DNA from: Nocardia sp. NBC_00416
GTDB lineage: Bacteria; Actinomycetota; Actinomycetes; Mycobacteriales; Mycobacteriaceae
Direction of reading: 5' to 3'
Assembly (NCBI RefSeq): GCF_036032445.1
Contig: NZ_CP107932.1
Span: 2,792,501 to 2,856,500 of the forward strand
DNA: 64,000 nt
In this document: piece after piece, positions 44,087-54,056 of the stretch
Position numbering within the stretch: the first letter of the stretch is position 1
Layout of the letters: each line of letters starts with the position of its first letter
Made by a program: the position numbers and the translations under genes
Notes under the pieces: generated by a model
Database searches by the model: none
Seen by the model: the letters and a program-made list of their open reading frames with translations, nothing else
Told to the model about the DNA's origin: nothing

Positions 44087-44872
44087 TCAGCTGGGGCGGC
44101 CGACCTCATACGTGCCGTCGTCCTTCGTGATCTTGACATTGACCTTCTTGGCCTCGCCGCCGACCTTCAGGTCACAGGTGAACGTCGCATCCACGGCGAC
44201 CTCCTGGCCCGCGGGGCACTGGACGTCTTTGACATCCTCGATCCCGTAGGACTCCCCCAGGACCTTCGCCACCCCGGTCTGCACCGCGGCCTGATCGAGC
44301 TCGTCCTTCGCGGTGAGGGTCAGGATCAGCACGACCGCGCCCGCGATCAGCACCACCGCGAGCAGCGACAGCCCGACGATCAGGCCGGTCTTCTTGCCAC
44401 CGCCGGAAGGCTGCTGCTGACCTGCCCACTGCTGCTGGCCCGGCTGGCCCCACTGCCCCGACTGTGCCTGCGGCTGCTGACCCCACTGCTGCTGGCCGGG
44501 GTCGCTCCACTGCGGCTGCTGCTGATTCGGATCGCCCCACTGCTGCGGCGGCTGCTGGGGCTGCTGCTGGCCCCACTGCTGCTGGCCCTCCCACTGCTGC
44601 GGCTGGGGCTGCTGCGGTTGCGGTTGCGGCTGGCTCCACTGCTGCGGCTGGGGCGGGGCAGGCTGCCACTGCTGGTTGCCCGGATCGCTGCCCCACTGCT
44701 GGGTCGGCTGCGCCTGCTGCGGATCGGGCGGATTCACCGGGGGCTGCGCGGGCGGCTGGTTCCCCCACTGCGGCGCCGCGCCGGGCGGCTGCTGCCCACC
44801 CCAGACCTGGGTGGGATCGTTACGTCCCTCCCCGGTACCCGGGGCGTCGTTCGGTCCGTACGGCCCGCTCAT
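44087..44872 (-). CDS. Gln/Trp/Pro-rich membrane protein with C-terminal DUF4333-like domain (Rv2091c-like)
   Basis: This 261-aa protein has a ~155-residue cytoplasmic region of irregular QQWGQ/QPQPQ repeats, one membrane helix (GLIVGLSLLAVVLIAGAVVL, after the basic SGGGKK) and an external domain. That domain has two cysteines (DVQCPAGQEV, TFTCDL) of the DUF4333 type. It follows helY and corresponds in order to M. tuberculosis Rv2091c. The low-complexity part probably stays disordered. ATG 44872 has GGAGG seven bases upstream. Function unknown. Confidence 0.85.
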   Translation of the reverse strand: MSGPYGPNDAPGTGEGRNDPTQVWGGQQPPGAAPQWGNQPPAQPPVNPPDPQQAQPTQQWGSDPGNQQWQPAPPQPQQWSQPQPQPQQPQPQQWEGQQQWGQQQPQQPPQQWGDPNQQQPQWSDPGQQQWGQQPQAQSGQWGQPGQQQWAGQQQPSGGGKKTGLIVGLSLLAVVLIAGAVVLILTLTAKDELDQAAVQTGVAKVLGESYGIEDVKDVQCPAGQEVAVDATFTCDLKVGGEAKKVNVKITKDDGTYEVGRPS

Positions 44873-44949
44873 CTGGTTGCCTCCACTCGCATCGTCAAAC
44901 ACACGGTAGCCCCCCGCGTGCGGTTGAAATCAAATCACAATCGATGGTC

Positions 44950-47649
44950 TCACGCTGCGTCCACCGCAACGACTCCGCGCCGGATCGCGCGCACCGCCTT
45001 GGCCGCGGTGGCCGCGACCTCGGCATCGTCTGCGGTGGAGTGGATCTGGTCGAGCAGATCGATCACCTGGCGGCACCAGCGCACGAAATCGCCGGCCGAC
45101 AGCGGCGTGCCCTGATCGCCGCTGGCCAGCAGCGAATCCGCCAGGGCGTCACCGCGCGCCCATTTGTGGATACCGCCGACGAAACCGAGATCGGGTTCGC
45201 GGCTGGGCGCCAGCCGGTGTTCGGACTCGTCGTTGCGCAACCGTGACCACTGCGCGATGGTGTCGGCCACCGCCCGCCGGATCGGCGCGGTAGGGCCGGC
45301 CGCGCCGAGATAGCCGCCCTCCGAGCGGGATTCGAAGACCAGAATCGACACCACGGCGGCCAGTTCGGCCGGACCCAGGCCGCGCCACACCCCGTGCCGC
45401 AGGCATTCGGCGACCAGCAGATCACTCTCCGCGTAGATCCGGGCCAGGCGCCGCCCGTCCGCGGTCACCTCGCCCTCGCGCACGAACTCGCGTTCTTCCA
45501 GCAGGCCGACGATCCGGTCGAAGGTACGGGCCAGCGAATTCGTGGTGGTCGCGACCTTCTGCCGCATGGCCTCGGTCTCCCTGCTCACCCGGTTGTACCG
45601 CTCCCCGACCCGGGCCAACTGCTCACGGTCCGGACGGGAATGCGCCGGATGGGAACGCAGCGCGCGACGCAGAGCCCCCAGTTCGGCATCGTCGGCGCCA
45701 CGGGCCCGTTGATCGCGGCGTGGACGGTGCGGCGCGGCGATCCCGGTACTGCGCAGTGCAGACGCGAGATCGCGGCGGGTACGGGCGGTGCGGTGGTCGA
45801 CGCGACGCGGCAGGCGCATCCGCCCCAGTGGCTGGGCCGGCACCGGGAAATCGGCGACCGAGACCCGGCCCGCCCATTTGTCCTCGGTGAGTACCAGCGG
45901 GCGCGGATCCCCGGGCGTGGCGTCGGGTTCCAGGATCACCGCCAGACCCGCATGCCGCCCGGCTCCGATGGCGACCACGTCACCGCGGCGCAATTCGATG
46001 AGCGCGGCGACTCCGGCGGTGCGCCGGTCGCTGCGGGTCTGCTGGTTGAGCTGCCGTTCCCGCTGTTTGATGCGTTCGCGCAGCGCGAAGTACTCGAGGA
46101 AATCGCCGTCCTGCCCGCCGAGCTGCGCGGCGAGTTTATGCAGCTGGCTCTCGTTGCGCTCGATCCCGCGCACCAGCCCGACCACCGATCGGTCGGCTTG
46201 GAATTGTGCGAAGGAACGCTCCAGCAGCAGCCGGGCCTCGTCGGAGCCGAGCCGGTCGATCAGGTTGATCGACATGTTGTACCCGGGCTTGAAGGAACTG
46301 CGCAGCGGATAGGTACGGGTCGACGCGAGGCCGGCGACGGCGCTGGTGTCGACCTCAGGCTGCCACAGCACCACCGCGTGGCCTTCGACGTCGATACCGC
46401 GGCGCCCGGCCCGGCCGGTGAGCTGCGTGTACTCCCCGGGTGTCAGCTCCGCGTGCGTCTCACCGTTGAATTTGACGAGCCGCTCCAGCACCACTGTGCG
46501 GGCCGGCATATTGATCCCCAGCGCGAGGGTCTCGGTGGCGAACACCGCCCGGACCAGACCTTTGACGAACAGCTCCTCGACGGTGTGCCGGAACGCGGGC
46601 AGCATGCCGGCATGATGCGCGGCCAGCCCGCGGTGCAGCGCCTCCCGCCACTCCCAGTAGCCGAGCACTTCGAGATCGGCCTTGGGCAGCTCACCGGTGT
46701 GCTTCTCGATGATCGCGTCGACCACCTCGGGCTCGGCGGCGCCACCGAGGTCCAGCCCCGCGCGCAAGCACTGGGCCAGCGCTCCGTCGCAGCCCGCCCG
46801 GCTGAAGATGAAGGTGATGGCGGGGAGCAGCCCTTCGTCGTCGAGCTTGGCCAGCACCTCGGGCCGCGGCAGCGGGCGGAAGAATCGTCGCGGCCCACCG
46901 CGCCCGCGCGGACCGCCCCAGCCGTCCATCCGGTCGGCGCTCTCCCGCTGTTTGATGTACCGGACCAGATCGGAGTCCACCAGAATCCGCTGATCCGACG
47001 ATTCGCTGTCGAACAGATCGAACATCCGGCGACCCACCATCACGTGCTGCCACAGCGGCACCGGCCGGATCTCGTCCACGATCACGGCGGTGTTCCCGCG
47101 CACCGTCTCCATCCAGGCGCCGAACTCCTCGGCATTGGACACCGTCGCGGACAGGCTCACCAGCCGCACCTCCGGCGGCAGGTGCAGGATCACCTCCTCC
47201 CACACCGCGCCGCGGAACCGGTCGGCCAGGTAGTGCACCTCGTCCATCACCACATGCGAGAGCGCACGCAGGGCGTCGGACGAGGCGTAGATCATGTTCC
47301 GCAGCACCTCGGTGGTCATCACCACGACCTGGGCGTCGGAGTTGATCGACTGGTCGCCGGTGAGCAGGCCCACCCGCTCCCGGCCGTACCGCTCGGTGAG
47401 ATCGGCGAATTTCTGGTTGGACAACGCCTTGATCGGCGTCGTGTAGAAGCATTTGCCGCCGGAGGCCAGTGCCAGATGTACCGCGAACTCACCGACGACG
47501 GTCTTCCCGGCGCCGGTGGGGGCGCAGACGAGTACCCCGTGCCCCTCTTCGAGGGCGGTACAGGCCTGGCGCTGAAACGGGTCCAGCTCGAATGTCAGCT
47601 GAGCGGCGAACCGGGACAGTTCGGCGGTCAGCGACGCGTTCGGTGTCAC
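44950..47649 (-). CDS. helY: Ski2-like DEVH-box RNA helicase HelY
   Basis: This 899-aa protein has helicase motif I VCAPTGAGKTVVGEF, motif II DEVHYL, motif III SLSATVSN and motif VI QLTGRAGRRG, followed by the long Ski2/Mtr4-type C-terminal region. It probably unwinds RNA in turnover or rRNA processing with ATP. GTG 47649 is the start. It lies downstream of tatA-tatC, as in M. tuberculosis (Rv2092c-Rv2094c), and upstream of the DUF4333 gene, all on the minus strand. Confidence 0.94.
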   Translation of the reverse strand: MTPNASLTAELSRFAAQLTFELDPFQRQACTALEEGHGVLVCAPTGAGKTVVGEFAVHLALASGGKCFYTTPIKALSNQKFADLTERYGRERVGLLTGDQSINSDAQVVVMTTEVLRNMIYASSDALRALSHVVMDEVHYLADRFRGAVWEEVILHLPPEVRLVSLSATVSNAEEFGAWMETVRGNTAVIVDEIRPVPLWQHVMVGRRMFDLFDSESSDQRILVDSDLVRYIKQRESADRMDGWGGPRGRGGPRRFFRPLPRPEVLAKLDDEGLLPAITFIFSRAGCDGALAQCLRAGLDLGGAAEPEVVDAIIEKHTGELPKADLEVLGYWEWREALHRGLAAHHAGMLPAFRHTVEELFVKGLVRAVFATETLALGINMPARTVVLERLVKFNGETHAELTPGEYTQLTGRAGRRGIDVEGHAVVLWQPEVDTSAVAGLASTRTYPLRSSFKPGYNMSINLIDRLGSDEARLLLERSFAQFQADRSVVGLVRGIERNESQLHKLAAQLGGQDGDFLEYFALRERIKQRERQLNQQTRSDRRTAGVAALIELRRGDVVAIGAGRHAGLAVILEPDATPGDPRPLVLTEDKWAGRVSVADFPVPAQPLGRMRLPRRVDHRTARTRRDLASALRSTGIAAPHRPRRDQRARGADDAELGALRRALRSHPAHSRPDREQLARVGERYNRVSRETEAMRQKVATTTNSLARTFDRIVGLLEEREFVREGEVTADGRRLARIYAESDLLVAECLRHGVWRGLGPAELAAVVSILVFESRSEGGYLGAAGPTAPIRRAVADTIAQWSRLRNDESEHRLAPSREPDLGFVGGIHKWARGDALADSLLASGDQGTPLSAGDFVRWCRQVIDLLDQIHSTADDAEVAATAAKAVRAIRRGVVAVDAA

Positions 47650-47718
47650 GGCTCCGAGACTAATCGAGGATTCCGACAGCAGTCGCGCCGATAAATTCGC
47701 GGGGCCGGCCGGGAACGG

Positions 47719-48681
47719 TCAGAGCGTGTCCGAATAGTCCGAGGCCTTCTGGGTGGTGCCGGCCCCGGATCCGGGGACCGCGTCGGCTGCCGGGATCGGT
47801 GCCGCCGGATCCACCGCGGTCGGGGCCCCGATGGTCGAGGCGTCCTCGTCGTCGAGTTCCTGCTCCGCGATCCGGGCCCGGCGCCGGTCGTTGAACCGCG
47901 CGAACTGCACCGCGAACTCGAACAGCACGGTCAGCGCCAGCGCCAACGCCAACATCGAGAACGGATCCTGCGGGGTGACGATCGCCGCGAAGACGAACAG
48001 ACCGAAGGTGATGCCGCGCCGCCACGCCTTCAGCCGCTCGTACGGGAGCACGCCGATCAGATTGAGGCCGACGATCAACAGCGGTGTCTCGAAACTGACC
48101 CCGAAGATGATCAGCAGCTGAATGATGAAGCTGAAATACTGGGAGCCGCTCAGCGCGGTGATCTGCACATTGTCGCCGATGCTGAGCAGGAAACTCAGGG
48201 CGTGCGCGATCACCCAGTAGGCCAGCAGCGCGCCGGCCACGAACAGGACCGAACCCGTCACCACGAAGCCGACCGCGTATTTGCGTTCCTTCGCGTACAG
48301 ACCCGGCGTGATGAACGCCCACGCCTGATACAGCCAGACCGGGCAGGCCAGCACCACCCCCGCCGTGAGCCCGACCTTCATTCGCAGCATGAACTGCTCG
48401 AACGGCGCCGTCGCCAGCAGCCGACACGCACCGTCCGGGGACAGCGATGCCCGCGCCGATTCGGGTAGCGAACAGTACGGGCCGCGCAATATCTCGCCGA
48501 GGCTCTCCATCCCGAGGAACGAATGCGCATACCACAGGAACCCGACGATCGTGGTGACCAGTATCGCCGCCAGCGAGATCAGCAGCCGGGTTCGCAACTC
48601 CCGGAGATGGTCGACCAGTGACATGGTGCCATCGGGGTTGGTCCGGCGCTTGCTGTGCCGGGGGTCGAACGGAATTCGCAT
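47719..48681 (-). CDS. tatC: Sec-independent protein translocase TatC
   Basis: This 320-aa membrane protein begins after a short charged tail with [20 protein letters not shown], the cytoplasmic signal-peptide-binding segment. It has six membrane helices and the [19 protein letters not shown] segment with the conserved Glu. TatC recognises twin-arginine signals and recruits TatA to export folded proteins. The C-terminal ~60 residues are acidic/Pro-Ala-rich, as in actinobacterial TatC. The gene follows tatA after a 167-bp gap. Confidence 0.96.
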   Translation of the reverse strand: MRIPFDPRHSKRRTNPDGTMSLVDHLRELRTRLLISLAAILVTTIVGFLWYAHSFLGMESLGEILRGPYCSLPESARASLSPDGACRLLATAPFEQFMLRMKVGLTAGVVLACPVWLYQAWAFITPGLYAKERKYAVGFVVTGSVLFVAGALLAYWVIAHALSFLLSIGDNVQITALSGSQYFSFIIQLLIIFGVSFETPLLIVGLNLIGVLPYERLKAWRRGITFGLFVFAAIVTPQDPFSMLALALALTVLFEFAVQFARFNDRRRARIAEQELDDEDASTIGAPTAVDPAAPIPAADAVPGSGAGTTQKASDYSDTL

Positions 48682-48848
48682 GGTGTGTGGATGCCCTCGT
48701 ATCAGCGTGCCTCGCTCCGCTCGGCCTGCGGCTCTGCGCTGTACACCGGCGATACACCGCCCGGGGTACGGTCAGGGCCCGGTCGGCAGCGCCGGGTCGA
48801 CAGCCGTCGTATCGGGGTCCGGGCATACCCGGACCCGCGGATACGGGC

Positions 48849-49103
48849 TCAGAGCGTTTTCGACTCGCTCCGGGTCTCCGTGGTGGACGCCCCCGTCTCG
48901 CGGCCGGACGGCAGTTCCGGAGCGGGCGGCGCGGTCGCGGGACTCGCGGGCTTGCCGTCGTTGTGCATCTCGCTCACCTCGCTCTTGAAGATGCGCAGCG
49001 ACCGGCCGAGACTGCGGGCCGCGTCGGGCATCCGCTTCGCGCCGAAGAACACCACGAACAGCGCCGCGATGATCAGCCAGTGCCAGATGCTCAGACTGCC
49101 CAT
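48849..49103 (-). CDS. tatA: Sec-independent protein translocase TatA
   Basis: This 84-aa protein has the N-terminal membrane helix [20 protein letters not shown], an amphipathic helix [19 protein letters not shown] and an acidic/Pro tail. TatA oligomers form the transport path of the twin-arginine system. ATG 49103 follows GGGAGG. It lies between pafC and tatC on the minus strand; this order is conserved in mycobacteria. Confidence 0.96.
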   Translation of the reverse strand: MGSLSIWHWLIIAALFVVFFGAKRMPDAARSLGRSLRIFKSEVSEMHNDGKPASPATAPPAPELPSGRETGASTTETRSESKTL

Positions 49104-49287
49104 TGTGGTTACCTCCCAAGACTATGGTCTTTCCGATGCTACCTGCCGTTACGGCGTCACCGAACCCAACCTGGGGCAAGTGCCCGCACGTCACACCGCC
49201 GGTGAACCCCCGTCGACGCTCACACCAACTCCGTAGGGGCACCGCCGGAGGTCGTCGGGGCGCATTCCGCGGCGGGATCCGGGACGA

Positions 49288-50262
49288 CTAGTCGAGCCCC
49301 GCGGCACGGTAGGCCGCCAGCGCGGCATCGGAGCGTTCCCGGACCGCCGACACCAATTCGGGCGGGCCCAGCACGGTCACCCCGGACCCGAACCCCAGCG
49401 CCAGCCGGGCCATCCAGTCCAGGGTGGCGAATCGCATGGTCGCCTCCAGGCTGCCGTCCGGGTGGACCGACACCCGATGCATCGGATACTGGTCCAGCAC
49501 CCAACCGTGGTCGGCCGCGACGAGCAGCCGCGCCAGCGGTACCGCGGGATCCTCCTGGAACAAGTCCAGTCCCGCCTCGGTGTCGTGCGCCTCACGGGGC
49601 GGACGGGCCGGTTCATCGAGTTCGGCCGCGGACTCGATCCGGTCGAACCGGAACAGTCGCACCCCCTCGGCTTCACGGCACCACGCCTGCAGATAGCTGT
49701 TGTCGTCGACAGCGACGATACGAATCGGATCGACCACCCGTTGGGACACCACATCGCGACTCGCCGAGTAGTACTCCAGGTGCAGCGCCCGGCGTCCCGC
49801 GACCGCGGACCGTACCGCGGTCACCGCGGGCGCCTCGGCGGGCAGGTCACCGGCCACCCCCGACCCTGTGATCTCGGCCGGAGCGGCACCGGAGATCGCC
49901 GATTCCAGTTTGGCGATGGCCGAATGCGCGGCAGTCGGATCGACCATGCCGGGCAGATCGACGATCGACCGCAACGCCACCAGCACGGCGGTCGCCTCGA
50001 TAGAGGTCAGCCGCAGCGGCCGTTCGATCCCGGCGGTGAACGTCACCTGCACGCTCTCCTCGGAGAACGACAGATCGATCAGATCACCCGGGCCGTAGCC
50101 GGGCAGTCCGCACATCCACAACTGGTTGAGATCGGCCATCAACTGCTTCGTGCTGACCCCCAGATCAGCGGCGGCCTCGGCGGCGCTGATCCCAGGGTTG
50201 GCCACGAAATAAGGAACCATGTTCAACAGGCGCGACAATCGCGCCGACAGCCGGGTGCTCAC
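49288..50262 (-). CDS. pafC: PafC, WYL-domain transcriptional regulator subunit
   Basis: This 324-aa protein has an N-terminal winged helix (SRLLNMVPYFVANPGISAAE) and a WYL domain in the C-terminal half (SYLQAWCREAEGVRLFRFDR). With PafB it forms PafBC, which activates the RecA-independent DNA-damage response in mycobacteria. GTG 50262 overlaps the pafB stop (GTGA), so both subunits are translated together. The longer open frame upstream belongs to pafB. Confidence 0.92.
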   Translation of the reverse strand: MSTRLSARLSRLLNMVPYFVANPGISAAEAAADLGVSTKQLMADLNQLWMCGLPGYGPGDLIDLSFSEESVQVTFTAGIERPLRLTSIEATAVLVALRSIVDLPGMVDPTAAHSAIAKLESAISGAAPAEITGSGVAGDLPAEAPAVTAVRSAVAGRRALHLEYYSASRDVVSQRVVDPIRIVAVDDNSYLQAWCREAEGVRLFRFDRIESAAELDEPARPPREAHDTEAGLDLFQEDPAVPLARLLVAADHGWVLDQYPMHRVSVHPDGSLEATMRFATLDWMARLALGFGSGVTVLGPPELVSAVRERSDAALAAYRAAGLD

Positions 50263-51254
50263 AGCGCCACCTCCGTCCGATCGAAGACCGAGCGCAGCCG
50301 CGCCGCTACATCGGCCCGCAACTCCGCGGGCTCGAGCACCAGCGCGTCGGGCCCCAGTCCGGTGATCAGCCGGGCCAGCCAATGCTGCGAACGAATCGGC
50401 ACCTCGAGGACGCTGCCCGGCCGGTCACCGATGGTCCTGCTCGCGACCACATCGCCGATCCGGCGCAGATCCCGGCCGCGGCCCTGCGCCACCCAGATGG
50501 TCGCCGAACCTGTCACCGGCACACTGCCGGTAACCCGCGAGACGATCTCCCGCAGATCCGTACCGGCCGGCGGATGCACCGCGTTGCGGGGTCCGTAGGC
50601 GCTGATCTCCTCGCCGATCCGGGACAGCCGGAAGGTCCGCACGGCGCCACGATCCCGATCGTGCCCGACGAGATACCAGCGGCCACGCAGCGTGACCACA
50701 CCCCACGGCTCCACATCGCGCATCAGATACGGCGCGTTGCTGGCGCCGCGATGCTCGAACCGCACCGCCTGACCGGCGTCGATCGCGGCGAGCAGTTTAC
50801 CCAGCACCGGTTCGGACCCGCGAGTGCGCGCGGGCACCGCGGGCATGGCGGCCAAGGCGGTATCGGCCTCGACATGCACCCCGCCCGCCCGCAGTTTCAG
50901 CAGCGCCCCCGCGGCGGCCGCCGCGAGCTCGGGAGACTCCCACATCTGCAGGGCGACCGCGACCGCCGCGGACTCCTCACTGGTCAGGTCGATATCGGGT
51001 AGTTCATAGGCGTCCCGGTTGATGCGATAGCCCTCGACGGTGGAGAACCGGCCCGAAGGCCCCACCTCGAGAGGTATGCCCAGATCCCGGAGTTCGTTCT
51101 TGTCCCGCTCGAACATCCGGCTGAACGCCTCGTCGCTGGCACAGTCCTCGTAGCCCGCAACGCTCTCCCGGATTCGCTCCGCGGTCAGGAACTGCCGGGT
51201 CGACAGCAGCGCGATGACCAGATTCATCAGGCGCTCGACCTTGGATATCGCCAC
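50259..51254 (-). CDS. pafB: PafB, WYL-domain transcriptional regulator subunit
   Basis: This 331-aa protein (MAISKVERLMNLVIALLSTR) has an N-terminal winged helix, a DNA-binding extension and a WYL domain (GVVTLRGRWYLVGHDRDRGA) followed by the WCX region. It pairs with PafC to activate repair genes after DNA damage, probably sensing single-stranded DNA. GTG 51254 is the start. The gene is 601 bp downstream of pafA; in many mycobacteria pafA and pafBC are much closer, and here the gap holds a hairpin repeat. Confidence 0.92.
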   Translation of the reverse strand: MAISKVERLMNLVIALLSTRQFLTAERIRESVAGYEDCASDEAFSRMFERDKNELRDLGIPLEVGPSGRFSTVEGYRINRDAYELPDIDLTSEESAAVAVALQMWESPELAAAAAGALLKLRAGGVHVEADTALAAMPAVPARTRGSEPVLGKLLAAIDAGQAVRFEHRGASNAPYLMRDVEPWGVVTLRGRWYLVGHDRDRGAVRTFRLSRIGEEISAYGPRNAVHPPAGTDLREIVSRVTGSVPVTGSATIWVAQGRGRDLRRIGDVVASRTIGDRPGSVLEVPIRSQHWLARLITGLGPDALVLEPAELRADVAARLRSVFDRTEVAL

Positions 51255-51281
51255 CCGAACAGGGTAATGCAGTGTCTGATT

Positions 51282-51394
51282 GCGCCGCCTGCGGCGGCGC
51301 GGGTCGGGGCCCTATCAACCCCGGTTCTTCACTCCGGCGCTCAGTCGCTGCGCTCCTTCGCTCTGTCGCTCCAGAACCGGGGCGGGCCCCGACC
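51282..51394. repeat. Nested-hairpin repeat element, copy 1 (pafB-pafA gap)
   Basis: It begins with a GCGCCGCC-TGC-GGCGGCGC hairpin (51282-51300). Then GGTCGGGGCCC (51302-51312) and AACCCCGGTTCT (51317-51328) pair with AGAACCGGGG (51373-51382) and GGGCCCCGACC (51384-51394). The loop carries several short CGCT-type repeats. A nearly identical copy in the same orientation lies at 53306-53420 beyond pafA. Not coding. It looks like a REP/MITE-type element of this genome. Confidence 0.75.
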
Positions 51395-51492
51395 GCCGAG
51401 GTGAACCCTTTGAAATGGAGGAGATGGGCCGGGGCGGAACCCCTAGCGACTGGATGCGTGGGAGGCGGAATGAGGGTGCGGCACGGTCGCCG

Positions 51493-51750
51493 AACTATGG
51501 ACGGCTATCTCCCGGGTGGTCTACGCCCACCGGTCGCCGCCCGATTTCGGGAGGCGGAACTGCGAAAACCGCGTCGTCGCCCGACTGCGGACTCCAGGTA
51601 CACGCGGCGCTGTGCGGAACTGATAGGCCCGCCCCGGTTCTGCAGCGGCTGTGATGATGCGTCCGGTGGCGTTGCGGCCGGGTTCGGCTCCTGGCGCGCC
51701 CGACGTCGATGACTGTCGCTATCGCCCAGGCGGTCTACTCCCCCACCGGT
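51493..51750 (+). repeat. Degenerate direct duplication in the pafB-pafA gap
   Basis: About 35 bases beginning CTATCTCCCGGGTGGTCTAC at about 51503 recur in altered form (CTATCGCCCAGGCGGTCTAC) at about 51719, each followed by an ACCGGTCG. The rest of the 601-bp gap (51255-51855) contains the hairpin repeat copy 1 and no convincing gene. These look like decayed fragments of a duplicated element. Confidence 0.4.
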
Positions 51751-51855
51751 CGGCCTCCCTGCTCGGGGAGACCCCGCCCTCGACGTACACACCGCGCCAT
51801 GACCGCACTCACCGGTGGCGCGGCCGAGGCCACACCACCGGTGAGTGCCGGGTGA

Positions 51856-53214
51856 CTACATCGAGGCGATCAGGCGATCGACTCGCTCGTCCACCGAACG
51901 GAACGGATCCTTGCACAGCACGGTGCGCTGAGCTTGATCGTTCAACTTCAGATGGACCCAGTCGACCGTGAAATCCCGGCCGGCCGCCTGGGCCGCGGTA
52001 ATGAAATCACCGCGCAGTTTGGCCCGGGTGGTCTGCGGCGGGGTGTCGACGGCGGCATCGACCGCATCGTCCTCGGTGATCCGCTTGGCCAGACCCTTGC
52101 GTTGCAGCAGATCGAACACACCGCGACCGCGCTTGATGTCGTGATAGGCCAGATCCAGCTGCGCGATCTTCGGATCGGACAGTTCCATCCCGTACCGATC
52201 CTGATAGCGCTGGAACAGCTTGCGCTTGATCACCCAGTCGATCTCGGTGTCGATCTTGGCGAAATCCTGCGATTCCACCGCGTCCAGGGTGCGGCCCCAC
52301 AGATCAACCACTTGATCGACCTGCGGATCGCGATCCCGGTTGCGCAGATGCTCCACGGCGCGGGCGTAGTACTCGCGCTGGATATCCAGCGCACTGGCCT
52401 GCCGGCCACCCGCCAGCCGCACCGGACGCCGGCCGGTGAGATCGTGACTGACCTCCCGGATGGCCCGGATGGGATTGTCCAGGGCGAAATCGCGGAACGA
52501 AACGCCGGCCTCGATCATCTCCAACACCAGAGAGGCGGTGCCCACCTTGAGCATGGTCGACGTCTCGGCCATATTCGAATCGCCCACGATCACATGCAGG
52601 CGCCGGTACTTCTCGGCGTCGGCGTGCGGTTCGTCGCGAGTGTTGATGATCGGCCGCGACCGGGTGGTCGCCGAGGAGACGCCCTCCCAGATGTGCTCAG
52701 CCCGCTGCGACAGGCAGAACGTGGCCGCCTTGGGGGTCTGCAGCACCTTGCCCGCCCCGCAGATCAACTGCCGGGTGACCAGGAACGGCAGCAGTACATC
52801 GGAGATCCGGGAGAACTCGCCGGCCCGCACGACCAGGAAGTTCTCGTGGCAACCATAGGAGTTGCCCGCCGAATCGGTGTTGTTCTTGAACAGATAGATG
52901 TCCCCGCCTATACCCTCCTCCGCGAGGCGCTGCTCGGCGTCGATGAGCAGTTCCTCGAGTACTCGCTCCCCGGCCCGGTCATGAGTGACCAATTGGACCA
53001 GGCTGTCGCATTCGGCGGTGGCGTACTCCGGATGCGAACCGACGTCGAGGTAGAGCCGAGCGCCGTTTCGCAGGAACACGTTGGAACTGCGCCCCCAGGA
53101 AACGACCCGGCGGAACAGATACCGGGCCACCTCGTCGGGGCTGAGCCTGCGGTGTCCGTGAAAGGTGCACGTCACACCGAATTCGGTCTCGATCCCCATA
53201 ATTCGTCGCTGCAC
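51856..53214 (-). CDS. pafA: Pup-protein ligase PafA
   Basis: This 452-aa glutamine-synthetase-like ligase uses ATP to activate the C-terminal Glu of Pup and joins it to substrate lysines. Conserved stretches include [44 protein letters not shown] and [20 protein letters not shown]. The C-terminal domain carries [20 protein letters not shown]. Its length is identical to the M. tuberculosis enzyme as I recall it. GTG 53214 is the start. It lies apart from both pafBC and prcBA, with hairpin repeats on each side. Confidence 0.97.
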   Translation of the reverse strand: MQRRIMGIETEFGVTCTFHGHRRLSPDEVARYLFRRVVSWGRSSNVFLRNGARLYLDVGSHPEYATAECDSLVQLVTHDRAGERVLEELLIDAEQRLAEEGIGGDIYLFKNNTDSAGNSYGCHENFLVVRAGEFSRISDVLLPFLVTRQLICGAGKVLQTPKAATFCLSQRAEHIWEGVSSATTRSRPIINTRDEPHADAEKYRRLHVIVGDSNMAETSTMLKVGTASLVLEMIEAGVSFRDFALDNPIRAIREVSHDLTGRRPVRLAGGRQASALDIQREYYARAVEHLRNRDRDPQVDQVVDLWGRTLDAVESQDFAKIDTEIDWVIKRKLFQRYQDRYGMELSDPKIAQLDLAYHDIKRGRGVFDLLQRKGLAKRITEDDAVDAAVDTPPQTTRAKLRGDFITAAQAAGRDFTVDWVHLKLNDQAQRTVLCKDPFRSVDERVDRLIASM

Positions 53215-53305
53215 ACTATCGAGGTTACAGCGCTGAAGGTTTCCTGCGGGTCAGTGCGGAAAACCCGATGTATACGGCTTGGCAACGATTGGGCTGTGTT
53301 TATTT

Positions 53306-53420
53306 GCGCCGCCTTCGGCGGCGCGTGGTCGGGGCCCTTGTCAACCCCGGTTCTTCACTCCGCCGCTCAGTCGCTGCGCTCCTTCGCTCTGTCGCTCCAG
53401 AACCGGGGCGGGCCCCGACC
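53306..53420. repeat. Nested-hairpin repeat element, copy 2 (upstream of pafA)
   Basis: GCGCCGCC-TTC-GGCGGCGC (53306-53324), GGTCGGGGCCC (53327-53337) and AACCCCGGTTCT (53343-53354) pair with AGAACCGGGG and GGGCCCCGACC (53399-53420). It is almost identical in sequence, order and orientation to copy 1 at 51282-51394, so the two are direct repeats flanking pafA. Both are preceded by a T-rich TGTTTATT/TCTGATT run. Confidence 0.75.
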
Positions 53421-54056
53421 ACGGAGGCGGCCATCTGGGAGGTGGAGGGGGTGGGCTGCTCGTGACGGGAGGGGTGAGGTGAGGTGCTTGTGGTGTGCGG
53501 GATGGGGTTGCCCGTGAAGGTGGGGTGGGGTTGCTCGCGGAGCGTGGGACTCCCGCAAAGTGAGTCTGCTCGTGAAGGTCTGTGTTTATTGGCGCCGCCT
53601 GCGGCGTCGCGGGTTGCGGCCCCAGAGGGCCCGCTGTTCAGCGCCCGAGACTCGCGCCTGCGGCGCATGCGCTTCGGGCGCTGACCAGCGGGCCGGGCCG
53701 CAACCTTCGAGGGCCTCGCTGGACTCGGCGCGGGGAGGGTGCGACGGTTCGCGGAAGGAACCATTCGAGAGTGTGCCCGTGCGGGCAAGCGTGCTGAGAC
53801 CCGTGTGCTGTGTGGACCCTCGGGCAACAGGGTCGGCGGCAAGGTCTGCCTTTCGACTTCAACAAAGCAGTCGGCTTCCCTGACCTTCGCAAGCCGGTGC
53901 GCCCTCATCTCATCGGCGAACTCCCGTCTCACCTTCGCAAGGCAACTCGCCCCACAACCGCGACAACCAGCAGCTCGCCCTTCGGGACCGGCGACTCGAG
54001 AACGAGCATCCCGGTCGAACGGTGGCGGCGGGCTCGACCACCCGCCGCCATCCGGC
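53421..54056. other. Non-coding gap between pafA and prcA
   Basis: Together with 53215-53305, this is an 842-bp region without a convincing gene. Besides repeat copies 2 and 3 it contains simple G-rich stretches (around 53460-53540) and a segment with two CTTCGCAAG words (about 53884 and 53933). Long open frames here on both strands arise from GC-rich palindromes and show no family resemblance. Confidence 0.5.
53591..53705. repeat. Nested-hairpin repeat element, copy 3 (diverged)
   Basis: After TGTGTTTATTG and a GGCGCCGCCTGCGGCG head come three nested stems: GGTTGCGGCCC (53612-53622) with GGGCCGCAACC (53695-53705), GGCCCGCTG (53628-53636) with CAGCGGGCC (53686-53694), and AGCGCCCGA (53640-53648) with TCGGGCGCT (53674-53682). 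The head resembles copies 1 and 2, but the stems differ in sequence while keeping the fold. That suggests structural conservation within a repeat family. Confidence 0.65.

Noticed and set aside
53300..53932. 210-codon minus-strand open frame between pafA and prcA
   Set aside because: It runs through GC-rich palindromic repeats, has an Arg/Pro/Ser-rich product without family resemblance, and lacks a ribosome binding site.
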